Positions 19,785-27,667 of a DNA stretch of 28,192 bases are shown here, piece by piece. Within the stretch, counting starts at the first letter, position 1. Each line of letters begins with the position of its first letter. This DNA is from a virus: positions 1 to 28,192 of IMG/VR virus record IMGVR_UViG_3300045051_001126; one strand, given 5' to 3'. The position numbers and the translations under genes are program-made. The notes below the pieces were generated by a model. That model saw only the letters and a list, made by a program, of their open reading frames with translations, made no database searches and was not told where the DNA came from.

Positions 19785-20431
19785 AAGTAGCCCCCACGCC
19801 GCTGCCACCCCCCAACTGTACCACCCAGATGCTGCGCTCCTGGGTGCGGGCAACACTGGCGGAACGCAACAGCTCGCTGGAGCACATCGCGGATCAGCTC
19901 GGTGTGAAGCTCAGCTCTCTGTGTGGAGCCTTCAACAACGGCTGCCCTCGATATCAGCGGGCCATAGCCGATGCCTGCGGCGTCTCACCCGACGCTCTCT
20001 GGCCACAGAATCACGCCACCACCCCACCGGGTACGCCGATTGATGAAGCCGCCCGATTGGCACCTATACCCACCCACCCCCTTGGTCGTGAGCACTGGAT
20101 TCGCTATCAGCTTGCCATGCGGCTTGTCACGGTGGCCAGCCTGGCAAAGAAGCTGGGGATCAGCCCGGAAGCAGCGCAGACCGCCTTTCGTCGTTCCTAC
20201 CCACGGGTGGAAGCGGTCATTGCCGAGGCCATCGGCATGAACCCCTCGGAACTCTGGCCCGAGCGCTACCAGCCAAACGACCAGTGGCAGCCGGGCGCCA
20301 TTGTCAGCTGGGAAGAAGGTACCCGGCGACTGACGGGCACGATTGCGAAGCGTGAGCGCAACGAGCTGACGGTGCGCAGCGCGGACGCCACCTACTACCT
20401 CACCACCCGTGATGTGCTGGAGGTGCGATGA
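19772..20431 (+). CDS. Regulator with two Ner-like HTH domains
   Basis: A 219-residue protein. Residues about 22-82 (LRSWVRATLAERNSSLEHIA, then GCPRYQRAIADACGVSPDAL and WPQ) and about 105-168 (RYQLAMRLVTVASLAKKLGI, then SYPRVEAVIAEAIGMNPSEL and WPERY) each follow the Ner/Nlp pattern: HTH, proline, a helix with IAxAxGxxPxxLWP. Mu Ner is a single such domain that shuts down early transcription and c. Here two copies are fused and followed by a beta-looking C-terminal domain (QPGAIVSWEEGTRRLTGT). ATG 19772 has AAGGAGG well placed. I infer a DNA-binding negative regulator that could bind two half-sites as one chain. Confidence 0.8.
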   Translation: MRRLKVAPTPLPPPNCTTQMLRSWVRATLAERNSSLEHIADQLGVKLSSLCGAFNNGCPRYQRAIADACGVSPDALWPQNHATTPPGTPIDEAARLAPIPTHPLGREHWIRYQLAMRLVTVASLAKKLGISPEAAQTAFRRSYPRVEAVIAEAIGMNPSELWPERYQPNDQWQPGAIVSWEEGTRRLTGTIAKRERNELTVRSADATYYLTTRDVLEVR

Positions 20432-20727
20432 AGCTTCATAGCGTCCACCAGGAGCACATTCATGTCCGGACTCTGGCGGAGGCCCGCCAGGCTGGCCCGG
20501 GTTTGGAGCTGCGCAGCTCAAAGCTGCCCCCCCGTATTCCGGGGTTTCCCTACGAAGTCTGCCAGCAGTGCGGCTGCATCGTCTTCTTCGAGGGTGATGA
20601 GCTGACCGCGGAAGCAGCTGGCCACTACGACCGCATCTATAAGGAGTGGACCCCTGGCACCCTGCGTTTTGCGGGGTTGCTGGAGAGGGCACGAGCACGG
20701 ACTTTCAGTCGAGGAGATGTGCGATGA
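20428..20727 (+). CDS. Early hypothetical protein with a CxxC motif
   Basis: A 99-residue protein. The centre has PGFPYEVCQQCGCIVFFEGD, where VCQQCGC could be half of a zinc knuckle, but no second Cys pair is present; His residues near the start (SVHQEHIHVRT) might complete a site. No family recognised. It sits between the Ner-like regulator and the 278-residue unknown with ATGA overlaps on both sides, so it belongs to the same coupled operon. Confidence 0.6.
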   Translation: MKLHSVHQEHIHVRTLAEARQAGPGLELRSSKLPPRIPGFPYEVCQQCGCIVFFEGDELTAEAAGHYDRIYKEWTPGTLRFAGLLERARARTFSRGDVR

Positions 20728-21560
20728 CCACAGAGAATATTCAGCCCGTTGACGAAGCTCAGGAGCTGTTCATGAAGATTGAGAACTTCGAATTCAGTTA
20801 CTCACTGGGAAGCCTGCCCTGGACTCCAGCTGACCCAATCGACTCCGAGGCTGCATTGCTGAAGTGGCTGTGCGGCTGGGCTTTTGAAAATGGGTCCTAT
20901 ATGCTTCGGATACTGGCCTATCATATCGTTGGAGATCGACAGCTCTGGATTGTGGTGGACGACGCGCCATCCTACTGGGTGAGCACCAAGACCATCGACG
21001 GTAAGTTGCACATTGTTGTTCACGTGCCCCACAATGCAGTTCTCAATGTAAGCCTGCAATTGATCCGAGCAGTGCACGATCTGAATGGCGATGTGGGTGA
21101 TATCGATGAGGTGAACGGCAGCCTTCAGATGGAGTTTCTTCTGGCTGAAGACTGTTTTGTCAACAGCGTTGAGCTCGAGAATTTTGTCCGGGCCTATTGG
21201 CCGAACCATCGTGGCCTGGATCATTGGTGTTATGAACAGGCAATTCTTGCCTACACTCTGTGCCCTAACTGCCTCACGCCATTTGCTCGGAATCGTCATA
21301 CTGAAGGAACCGAGTGTGGACATCATGACAATCTCCAGAACGTCTCGCTGCGCATGGCTCTGCACAAGGCTGTGTCTCAGGCGTTCAACGTGCCCACTGG
21401 AGCTGCTGAGCTGGTCTCGCGTTTCTCCGCCGTTGCCGACTCAAACCCAATTGGTGCTCTGAACCTCATCCTGAATGGGCTGGATTATTTGCCGAAGGAC
21501 AGCTGGGATTTGATTCTGGCAGCTGTCGACCCAACGCCGAATTCCCCCACCGCAAGCTGA
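20724..21560 (+). CDS. Unrecognised 278-residue early protein
   Basis: The start is ATG 20724, overlapping the preceding stop as ATGA; the longer frame upstream is inside the previous gene. The first 170 residues alternate strands and helices (MLRILAYHIVGDRQLWIVVD, DGKLHIVVHVPHNAVLNVS) in a way that recalls small alpha/beta domains such as YbjN, which I cannot confirm. A CPNC at about residue 190 with later Cys and His (TEGTECGHHDN) suggests one zinc site. The C-terminus is helical. Its base composition looks a little less GC-rich than its neighbours, hinting at separate acquisition. It is followed by a 94-base gap, the first break in the coupling since the 19135 gene. Confidence 0.6.
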   Translation: MTTENIQPVDEAQELFMKIENFEFSYSLGSLPWTPADPIDSEAALLKWLCGWAFENGSYMLRILAYHIVGDRQLWIVVDDAPSYWVSTKTIDGKLHIVVHVPHNAVLNVSLQLIRAVHDLNGDVGDIDEVNGSLQMEFLLAEDCFVNSVELENFVRAYWPNHRGLDHWCYEQAILAYTLCPNCLTPFARNRHTEGTECGHHDNLQNVSLRMALHKAVSQAFNVPTGAAELVSRFSAVADSNPIGALNLILNGLDYLPKDSWDLILAAVDPTPNSPTAS

Positions 21561-21654
21561 CCTGACCCACAGACACAACAACACCGCGAAATGGCAACGG
21601 CGCGCATGGGGCGCTCTGTTGATGGCCCGCGGTGTATCCGGAGGAGGTACGAGG

Positions 21655-22347
21655 ATGAGACGCCGACTGAACCCGCTGAACACCCTGCTGGTAACGGTCA
21701 TCGAGGAGGTAGTAGCGCCGCTGGTGGCGGAGATGGGGGAGCTGGACTTGGCGGAGAACACCCTGCGCTCTGCCACCTGTCAGCTGCTGCTGAACCGCTT
21801 CTGGAATCTACAGGCGGTGGGCAAACACCTGAATCGCCCGGCCCATACGGTGGCCCGCTACTTCGAAGGTAGGCTGTCGGAGCCGGGTGAACACCTGGCC
21901 GCCGGGGCGCTGCAGGCGGTGGTAAGCCGCCAGAACCTGACGGATGAGCAGGCACTGGAGCTGATGGCCCGCCTGCTGCCTGTCAACCAGTCCCGCAGTG
22001 ACCTTTACGATCTGATTCAGCTCTGGATTCAGTCCGGTGCGCTGGTCAAGACGACCCACGAATGCGAACGTTTTCACCGCACTCTGCTGTCGGGCATGCC
22101 TTACCGACAGCCCGGTGCCAATACCACATCCCTGATTCGCCTGCTCCGCCGGGTACTCGTAGAGTCCCTTCACGACGAGCCTCGGCTGCTACGCCTTACA
22201 GGCTTGCTCACCGTAGAAGCTCAGGACCTGCTGCTGGCAGAGGTCCGAGACTTTGCCGCCAAACGCTTCGCCGAGTTGCTGGCGGAGTGTGACGGCAATC
22301 CCAACGCAGAAATCCGCACTGTTGCGGTAGTCGCAGGGCGCGAATAG
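21655..22347 (+). CDS. Early hypothetical protein with a probable HTH
   Basis: A 230-residue, mostly helical protein. The start chosen is MRRRLNPLNT because GGAGGAGG lies eight bases upstream; an in-frame ATG at 21619 lacks a ribosome-binding site. Residues about 48-73 (NRFWNLQAVGKHLNRPAHTV, then ARYFEG) fit a helix-turn-helix with a following RYFEG hairpin. The rest is Leu-rich helices with no signature. No known family. It lies two genes before the transposase and may take part in regulating or organising transposition; this rests on position alone. Confidence 0.6.
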   Translation: MRRRLNPLNTLLVTVIEEVVAPLVAEMGELDLAENTLRSATCQLLLNRFWNLQAVGKHLNRPAHTVARYFEGRLSEPGEHLAAGALQAVVSRQNLTDEQALELMARLLPVNQSRSDLYDLIQLWIQSGALVKTTHECERFHRTLLSGMPYRQPGANTTSLIRLLRRVLVESLHDEPRLLRLTGLLTVEAQDLLLAEVRDFAAKRFAELLAECDGNPNAEIRTVAVVAGRE

Positions 22348-22381
22348 ACCCCTTTAACCCCCTGTTCTATTGGAGAGATCA

Positions 22382-23755
22382 ATGGATCCCGTTGAAAACA
22401 GTCTGATGGAGTTTGTGAGAGATGCCCGCATTCCGGTGAGCCTCTCGGAAATCCAGGATCACTTCCGCGCCCGGAGGGTTCGCACCAGCCGGACCAATAC
22501 GCTGGAGCTGCTGGAGAACCTGGTACAGGATGGCGCGCTGGTGGTGCAGGGCACCATCGGCTCTGACTCGGAGCTGTACAGCCTGCCCGCTCCCACCCCC
22601 ATGCAGGTGCCCGAATGGCAGGAGCCTGCCTCAGAAGAGGCTTCCCCTCGCACCATGGCGGACTTCATTGAGGAAGCGCCCGCCGCCACACCATCCGCCC
22701 CCCTGCCCACCACCGATGTGTTCGACATGGTGCCGACGGGCGAGCAGATCCTGCTTCCGGAGCTTCCAGAGGAGGCGCTGCCCCTTGAAGAGGCTTTCAA
22801 GGCTGTCAACCAGGTGGGCGCAATTGCCAACGAGCTGGGCATCGAGCTGCCTGAGTTCAACATGGCCAACACCCACGTGCTGATCCGTCAGTCCGTCCAA
22901 CGCAGCTTCCAGGAGTGGCTGCGCACGGGCGCGCTGCTCTACCAGGCCCGCCTCTACACTTCCAGGGCAGAATTCGCCGAGTGGGTGGCGCGCTGCGGCA
23001 TCCCCATGTCGGAGCGATCTATTCAAAAGGCCATCTCTGGATTCCGCGCCATTCAGGAGATTCCCGAGTGTCGCAAGCTGGCCTCCGGAATGAGCAGCAT
23101 CAAAAAGTTCCAGGTGGTGCAGCGTGTGCTGACCGTACCCGGGGCGCTCGAAGTCTACCGCAGCACCGGCAAGATTCTCGACATGACCCCTGCCGAGCTG
23201 GATTCAGCTTCCAAGACCACACTCGAGGCCCTCGAAAAGGAGATGCGGCGCAAGGGCGAGGAGGCCTCCGCCAAGATTGCTGCCCTCGAAACGGCGGTGG
23301 CCGCCAAGGATGAGGAGCTGGGCAAGGTCCATCGGGAGCTGTCTCTGCGGACCAATCCGGAGCTGTCGGAAGCAGCCCTCAGCAAGGCCTTTCTCGCCGA
23401 GATCGGTCAGCTCATTGATGCCGCCTACCCACGCCTCGCCCAGCTGCAGGTCGGACGTCGAACCGACCTGAACTCACTCCAGCCCACTGCCATCAGCCGC
23501 GGATACGTGGCCCTGATCGGTCTGTCCAAGACTCTGAGTCTGGTGCTTCGCGAGTTTGAGGCCCGCTGGGGCAAGCAGGTCCCCGAGCTGCTGCTGGACG
23601 AGGACGGTCAGATGCGCATGCCCGTCACTCGCCAGGAGCTGCGCATTCTGGCGCGTGACGCGCAGGAGGCGGACATTGGCGGGCAGGCGGCGCTCAAGGG
23701 CCAGCAGGTGCTGGTGTTCCGCCGGGATGAACAGGTCGCAGAGATCGCTGACTGA
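22382..23755 (+). CDS. Early DNA-binding-like protein with winged helix and coiled coil
   Basis: A 457-residue protein. Residues 1-65 look like a winged helix (SLSEIQDHFRARRVRTSRTN, then LELLENLVQDGALVVQGT). A Pro/Glu-rich linker follows to about 115. The middle (SFQEWLRTGALLYQARLYTS, RAEFAEWVARCGIPMSERSI, then QKAISGFRAIQEI) recalls DUF3102-type phage/plasmid proteins, which contain an HTH. Next come a strong coiled coil (TTLEALEKEMRRKGEEASAK and onward) and a C-terminal helical domain. It is the gene immediately before the transposase. I suggest a DNA-binding accessory protein; ParB-like and enhancer-binding roles are both conceivable. The start is ATG 22382 with GGAGAG upstream, preferred to the TTG at 22370. 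Confidence 0.65.
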   Translation: MDPVENSLMEFVRDARIPVSLSEIQDHFRARRVRTSRTNTLELLENLVQDGALVVQGTIGSDSELYSLPAPTPMQVPEWQEPASEEASPRTMADFIEEAPAATPSAPLPTTDVFDMVPTGEQILLPELPEEALPLEEAFKAVNQVGAIANELGIELPEFNMANTHVLIRQSVQRSFQEWLRTGALLYQARLYTSRAEFAEWVARCGIPMSERSIQKAISGFRAIQEIPECRKLASGMSSIKKFQVVQRVLTVPGALEVYRSTGKILDMTPAELDSASKTTLEALEKEMRRKGEEASAKIAALETAVAAKDEELGKVHRELSLRTNPELSEAALSKAFLAEIGQLIDAAYPRLAQLQVGRRTDLNSLQPTAISRGYVALIGLSKTLSLVLREFEARWGKQVPELLLDEDGQMRMPVTRQELRILARDAQEADIGGQAALKGQQVLVFRRDEQVAEIAD

Positions 23756-23775
23756 TAACGGGAAGGAGGTGCGTC

Positions 23776-25530
23776 ATGGCTCGAGGATTGATGTTGAACC
23801 CTGAAGTGCTGGTCGCTGCTCGCCAACGGGTGCAGGCGTCGGGATGGGGTGAACGCAGCAGGGTGGTGAATGAGCTGGCAGGATGCTGGGGCATCTCAGT
23901 CTCTCAGGTATGGCGCATTCTGGATTTGGACACGGGCCGCAAACGGAGGTCGGACCAGGGGGAGACCATCCTGACAGATGCTGATCTGCAGAAGATGGCC
24001 GCCTACCTGGTCCGCTCCATGCGGGATTCCGGCGTATGCCTGGGCAGTGTGAAGCGTGGGAAGGAGATTCTGCTGCGCAGCGGAGAGATCTCCCTCGCGT
24101 CCGCTCAGGCCAGTGACGCCACCTGGAATCGCCAGCTGCGAAAGCATGGGCTGGCCAAGGAGTTTTTGGCAGCGCCGTCGCTGGCCACTGAGGTGGCCAC
24201 CCGCTTTCCCAACGACTGGCACATGGTGGATGCGTCGATCGCCATCCTCTTTTACCTCACCCCCAAGGGGAAGATGGAGTTTGAGCGGTTCGATTTGGCC
24301 GACCCCAAAAACAAGCCGCAGGAGTGGGCAAAGAAGGTGCGCTCCCGCCTGCTGCTGGTGCGCTGGGTGCTGGTGGACTGTTATTCCGGCGCGGTGGTGG
24401 TCGATTACCGGGAGGCCAGCGGCGAAAACACCCGGGATTTGCTCGACTTCCTGCACTACGCCTGGAGCCCCAAGAACGACCGGCGCTGGCCCTTTCATGG
24501 GATCCCGTTCAATCTGGGAGCCGATCAGGGCGCTCCGCAGAAATCGTCCTACGTCGATAGCCTGGCCAGTGTGCTGGGCTTCAGTCTGCACCTGCACCGG
24601 TCCAGTCACGAGCGCAAGGACGCCCCAGCGGCTCGAGCATCGGGTGACGTCGAGACCATCATGCGGGTGTGGGAAGAGAATTTTGAGAGTCGCTGGCGGC
24701 TCAATCCGCCCACTGGCGGTCTGGCTCAGGTGCGCGATCAAGCTCGAGACTTCTGCATCGCCCTGAACAGCAGTGAGCAGTATAGGCTCAGAAGTACTGA
24801 TTTCACCCGATCTCAGCTCTGGCTGGACATCCGGGAAGAGCACATCCGTCTCCCCCCACCCCTTCATCAGTTTCGGGAACTGGCGATCTCGAGCCCTTTC
24901 AGCCGGGTACTGGACGCTTACGGACGGGTACGCATCGACGGCGACTTCTACAAGATTCCCAGCTGCCCCTGGTATCCAGGGGAGGAGCTGCAGGTGCGCC
25001 GGAACGCCTGGGAGCCGGAGAAAGTCGAGGTGGTCAACCCCCGCACGGGGGAGATGCTTGACGCGTTCAAGCTGGAGATCACCCGCACTGGGAAAACCTC
25101 CGCTGCGGTGTACCGGGGAGAGAAGGAGGAGGCCGACAAGCCGGTCTCAGGTCGCCAGCCCAAACACACAGCGGCTCGTCTGCGGGAGACGGTGGATGCT
25201 GAGGTGAAAGCCAAGAGCGGACTGTGGGAGCCGGGCAAGCTGGACACTGGCCTTGGCACCCATGCCGAAACGGTCAAGGTGGAGTTCGCACCACGGACGG
25301 GAACGCTGGTGCTGCCTGCGGTGAGTGGTCGCCGGATCGATTTGTGGGATGCCTTTGCGCTGGCCAGCCAGCGGCTCGGCCGTGAGCTGAACAAGGCCGA
25401 CACCGACTTTCTGGAAGCGCGGCTGACAGCACGGCGGTTTGACGAGCTGGAGGCCCTCCGGGTGATTGAGGAGCTGGCGGCTCAGCAGGGACAAGGCCGG
25501 AAGCTGCTCACGCTGGGAGGTGGCCGATGA
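23776..25530 (+). CDS. A: DDE transposase of the phage (MuA-type role)
   Basis: A 584-residue transposase/integrase-core protein that would cut and join phage ends for integration and replicative transposition. Residues about 25-50 hold an HTH (RVVNELAGCWGISVSQVWRI). In the catalytic core I assign Asp152 (DWHMVDAS), Asp250 (FNLGADQG) and Glu293 (ASGDVETIMR); the last two are 43 residues apart, as in this superfamily. Past residue 385 a Mu-type beta-barrel follows (YGRVRIDGDFYKIPSCPWYP, then EELQVRRN), then a basic linker and a helical tail, where MuA contacts MuB. It is shorter than MuA (663), mainly at the N-terminal end-binding part. AAGGAGG lies upstream of the ATG; the stop overlaps the next gene as ATGA. 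Confidence 0.9.
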   Translation: MARGLMLNPEVLVAARQRVQASGWGERSRVVNELAGCWGISVSQVWRILDLDTGRKRRSDQGETILTDADLQKMAAYLVRSMRDSGVCLGSVKRGKEILLRSGEISLASAQASDATWNRQLRKHGLAKEFLAAPSLATEVATRFPNDWHMVDASIAILFYLTPKGKMEFERFDLADPKNKPQEWAKKVRSRLLLVRWVLVDCYSGAVVVDYREASGENTRDLLDFLHYAWSPKNDRRWPFHGIPFNLGADQGAPQKSSYVDSLASVLGFSLHLHRSSHERKDAPAARASGDVETIMRVWEENFESRWRLNPPTGGLAQVRDQARDFCIALNSSEQYRLRSTDFTRSQLWLDIREEHIRLPPPLHQFRELAISSPFSRVLDAYGRVRIDGDFYKIPSCPWYPGEELQVRRNAWEPEKVEVVNPRTGEMLDAFKLEITRTGKTSAAVYRGEKEEADKPVSGRQPKHTAARLRETVDAEVKAKSGLWEPGKLDTGLGTHAETVKVEFAPRTGTLVLPAVSGRRIDLWDAFALASQRLGRELNKADTDFLEARLTARRFDELEALRVIEELAAQQGQGRKLLTLGGGR

Positions 25531-26543
25531 CTGCCAAGAAGCGGCCCACCAAGGCTCAGCGGGCAGTGCTGGCCATTCAAGAGAAGGCGCTCAGTGCGGC
25601 AGCCCACTGCCCTGAGTGTGGCAGTCCCACCCGCACCATTGCCGATGGCACGGCAGCATTTGCGTTCTGTCCGGTGTGCCACGCGCGACGCCTGCGCGAC
25701 CAGGCGGTGCGCCGCCAGGAAGCCAAGGTCGAGCGCGACCAGGTGGTAAAGCCGATGCCCCAGAAACCGCTGGTGGAGCAGACGACCTGCCCTGACTGCG
25801 GGGGAGCCAAGAAGATCATTCGTATTCTGTCCTCTGTGATCGGCATCTGCGAGACCTGTAGAGCTCAGGCTCTGCGGGCAGAGAAGGCTGCGGAAGAGGC
25901 TCAGCGCGCTGCCAGCGTCAACGATGCCCTGGTCTACGCTGGGATCCCGGCGAAGTACCACGGTTATTCGTTGCTGGACATAACCAAGCTGCACGACTGG
26001 CGGGGGCGGCCCATTCCCCCCCGTGAGAACTGGCCGGTCGGGGTGGTCATGATCACCACCCAGAGCGAATACGACTTCATCAAGCGGCTACGCCACTTGC
26101 AGTACAACCAGCTGCGGTTCTGGGGGCTGGTGGATGGCCCGCCGGGCCAGGGCAAGACCTTATTATTAGCGGCCTGGCTGTGTGACCAGATTCGGCTGGG
26201 GCTGCGCGGGGCACTCTGGCTGTCGGAGCGGGAGTTTGCCAACCTCTCTGCTGCTCAGTTCGGCACTGTCCAGAAACAGCGCGCTGATGAGCTGCTCGAT
26301 CGTGCGGGTCGCTCCCGTTTGTTGGTCTGGGACGACCTCGGATTTACAGGCAACGGCAAGCTCTTTGCCAACGTGTTGGGCCTGCGCTACGAGCGCGAGC
26401 TGCCCACCCTCATTTCCACCAATCTCACGGCAAGCCAGCGAGTCCGTCTGCTGGACGCCCCGACGGCTTCGCGTCTGCACGAGCTGACCCGTGCTGGTTT
26501 CCTCGTGACGCTCGAAGGGCCAGACAAGAGGAGTGCTGTATGA
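25527..26543 (+). CDS. DnaC/IstB-like AAA+ ATPase with two zinc ribbons
   Basis: A 338-residue protein. Two N-terminal zinc ribbons have identical spacing, C28-x2-C31-x16-C48-x2-C51 and C88-x2-C91-x16-C108-x2-C111. The ATPase follows: Walker A GPPGQGKT (204-211), Walker B LLVWDD (265-270), a sensor STN (297-299) and an Arg in ASRLHEL. This is the DnaC/IstB clade, whose members load replicative helicase or assist IS21 transposase. Position right after the transposase, coupled by ATGA, allows either role. Mu has no such gene and borrows host proteins to start replication after strand transfer; a phage-borne helicase loader could do that step here. The zinc ribbons may contact DNA or the transposase. 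Confidence 0.8.
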   Translation: MTAKKRPTKAQRAVLAIQEKALSAAAHCPECGSPTRTIADGTAAFAFCPVCHARRLRDQAVRRQEAKVERDQVVKPMPQKPLVEQTTCPDCGGAKKIIRILSSVIGICETCRAQALRAEKAAEEAQRAASVNDALVYAGIPAKYHGYSLLDITKLHDWRGRPIPPRENWPVGVVMITTQSEYDFIKRLRHLQYNQLRFWGLVDGPPGQGKTLLLAAWLCDQIRLGLRGALWLSEREFANLSAAQFGTVQKQRADELLDRAGRSRLLVWDDLGFTGNGKLFANVLGLRYERELPTLISTNLTASQRVRLLDAPTASRLHELTRAGFLVTLEGPDKRSAV

Positions 26544-27667
26544 CGACGACCCTACGAGACGCACGGAAAGCCAAGGAGCTGACACTGGCACAGCTGGGCG
26601 AGCAGGTGGGACTGACCACCCAGCAGCTCAGCCGCATCGAGACCCACCACCCGAGCAGAGTGCAGCTCTGCGCGGAGAAACGCCTACGTCTATTGGAGCT
26701 GTATGGGGTTGGGCCAGAGGAGCTGGCCCATTGTCCTGAGGTGAAAGGGAAGCGGACGCCGGTGAAGCTTTCCCCGGCAATTGAAACGGAGAAGCCCATG
26801 TTTGAAGATCGCGTGACGTTAACAAAAGACGAGATGAAGCGGCTGAATTTGGTTGGGGATCCATTCCCAGAGCGGCCGCATCACGGCAAGTTTTTCTGGT
26901 GGCCAGCGCTTTCGAACACGCTGGAGAAAATTGAGGAAGACCTTTTTTACTCGCGCATGGTGGCCCTGGTGGGACCGTCGGGCGCGGGCAAAAGCTCTGT
27001 ACTGGCTCAGGTGCGCGAGAATCTGGAGGAGGCAGGCGACACCATCATCGTAGACCTCGCGTCCACCGACCGCAGCCGTCTCACTGACTGGACGGTGGAG
27101 ATGGCCATCCTCAAAGCGTTGGGACAGTCCCGCGGGAAGGTGCCCAGCTCGGCAACAGACCGGCTCGAGTTGCTGATTCGCCTGCTGAGCAAGTCGGCAC
27201 GGGAGGGAAAGAAGCTTGCATTGCTTTGTGACGATTTTCACGACGTCAACAACGTGCTGTTGAAGCAGCTCCGACGGCTGCGCGAAGCCGATGCTCGGAA
27301 TGCCCTGTTTGGGGCGGTGCTGTCGGGTCAGCCTCACCTGGCGTCCGCTCTGCGCAGTGAAGAGCTGCGCGAGGTGGGGGGGCGTACTCAGCTGGTAGAA
27401 ATGCCGCGCATGGGTGGGCTTGACCATCAGGGCAAGCCGCTGCCCAACGTGGGGCTGGCCTATATCAAGTGGAGCTATGAGCAGCTCGGAATGGAGGCGG
27501 AGCGGCACTTTAGCCCTGAGGCAGCCCACTTGATCGCGGAAATTGCCGAGCATCCGCTGTGGGTGCGCAACCTGGCGACACGGGCGCTGAAGGAGCTGGC
27601 ATCGCGTGGCGTGGGCGGACGCCCGGTGGATCCGGGTCTGCTGCACAAGCTGGTGAGGCGCTCATGA
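26540..27667 (+). CDS. B: MuB/TnsC-like AAA+ ATPase with N-terminal HTH
   Basis: A 375-residue protein. Residues 4-58 are a Cro-type HTH (DARKAKELTLAQLGEQVGLT, then TQQLSRIETH). The ATPase carries Walker A GPSGAGKS (145-152), Walker B LALLCDD (226-232) and a sensor segment GAVLSGQPHLASALR. The section FFWWPALSNTLEKIEEDLFY before Walker A, and a helical lid, fit the ExeA/TnsC/MuB group. MuB is likewise an HTH plus AAA+ protein that coats target DNA, directs the transposase away from the phage's own genome and stimulates strand transfer. It overlaps both neighbours by ATGA. Confidence 0.85.
   Translation: MTTTLRDARKAKELTLAQLGEQVGLTTQQLSRIETHHPSRVQLCAEKRLRLLELYGVGPEELAHCPEVKGKRTPVKLSPAIETEKPMFEDRVTLTKDEMKRLNLVGDPFPERPHHGKFFWWPALSNTLEKIEEDLFYSRMVALVGPSGAGKSSVLAQVRENLEEAGDTIIVDLASTDRSRLTDWTVEMAILKALGQSRGKVPSSATDRLELLIRLLSKSAREGKKLALLCDDFHDVNNVLLKQLRRLREADARNALFGAVLSGQPHLASALRSEELREVGGRTQLVEMPRMGGLDHQGKPLPNVGLAYIKWSYEQLGMEAERHFSPEAAHLIAEIAEHPLWVRNLATRALKELASRGVGGRPVDPGLLHKLVRRS

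Noticed and set aside
23896-24867. 323-residue frame antisense to the transposase, and similar long antisense frames at 26819-27646 and 10047-11021
   Set aside because: Shadows caused by high GC content. The opposite strand carries clear protein families with catalytic motifs.
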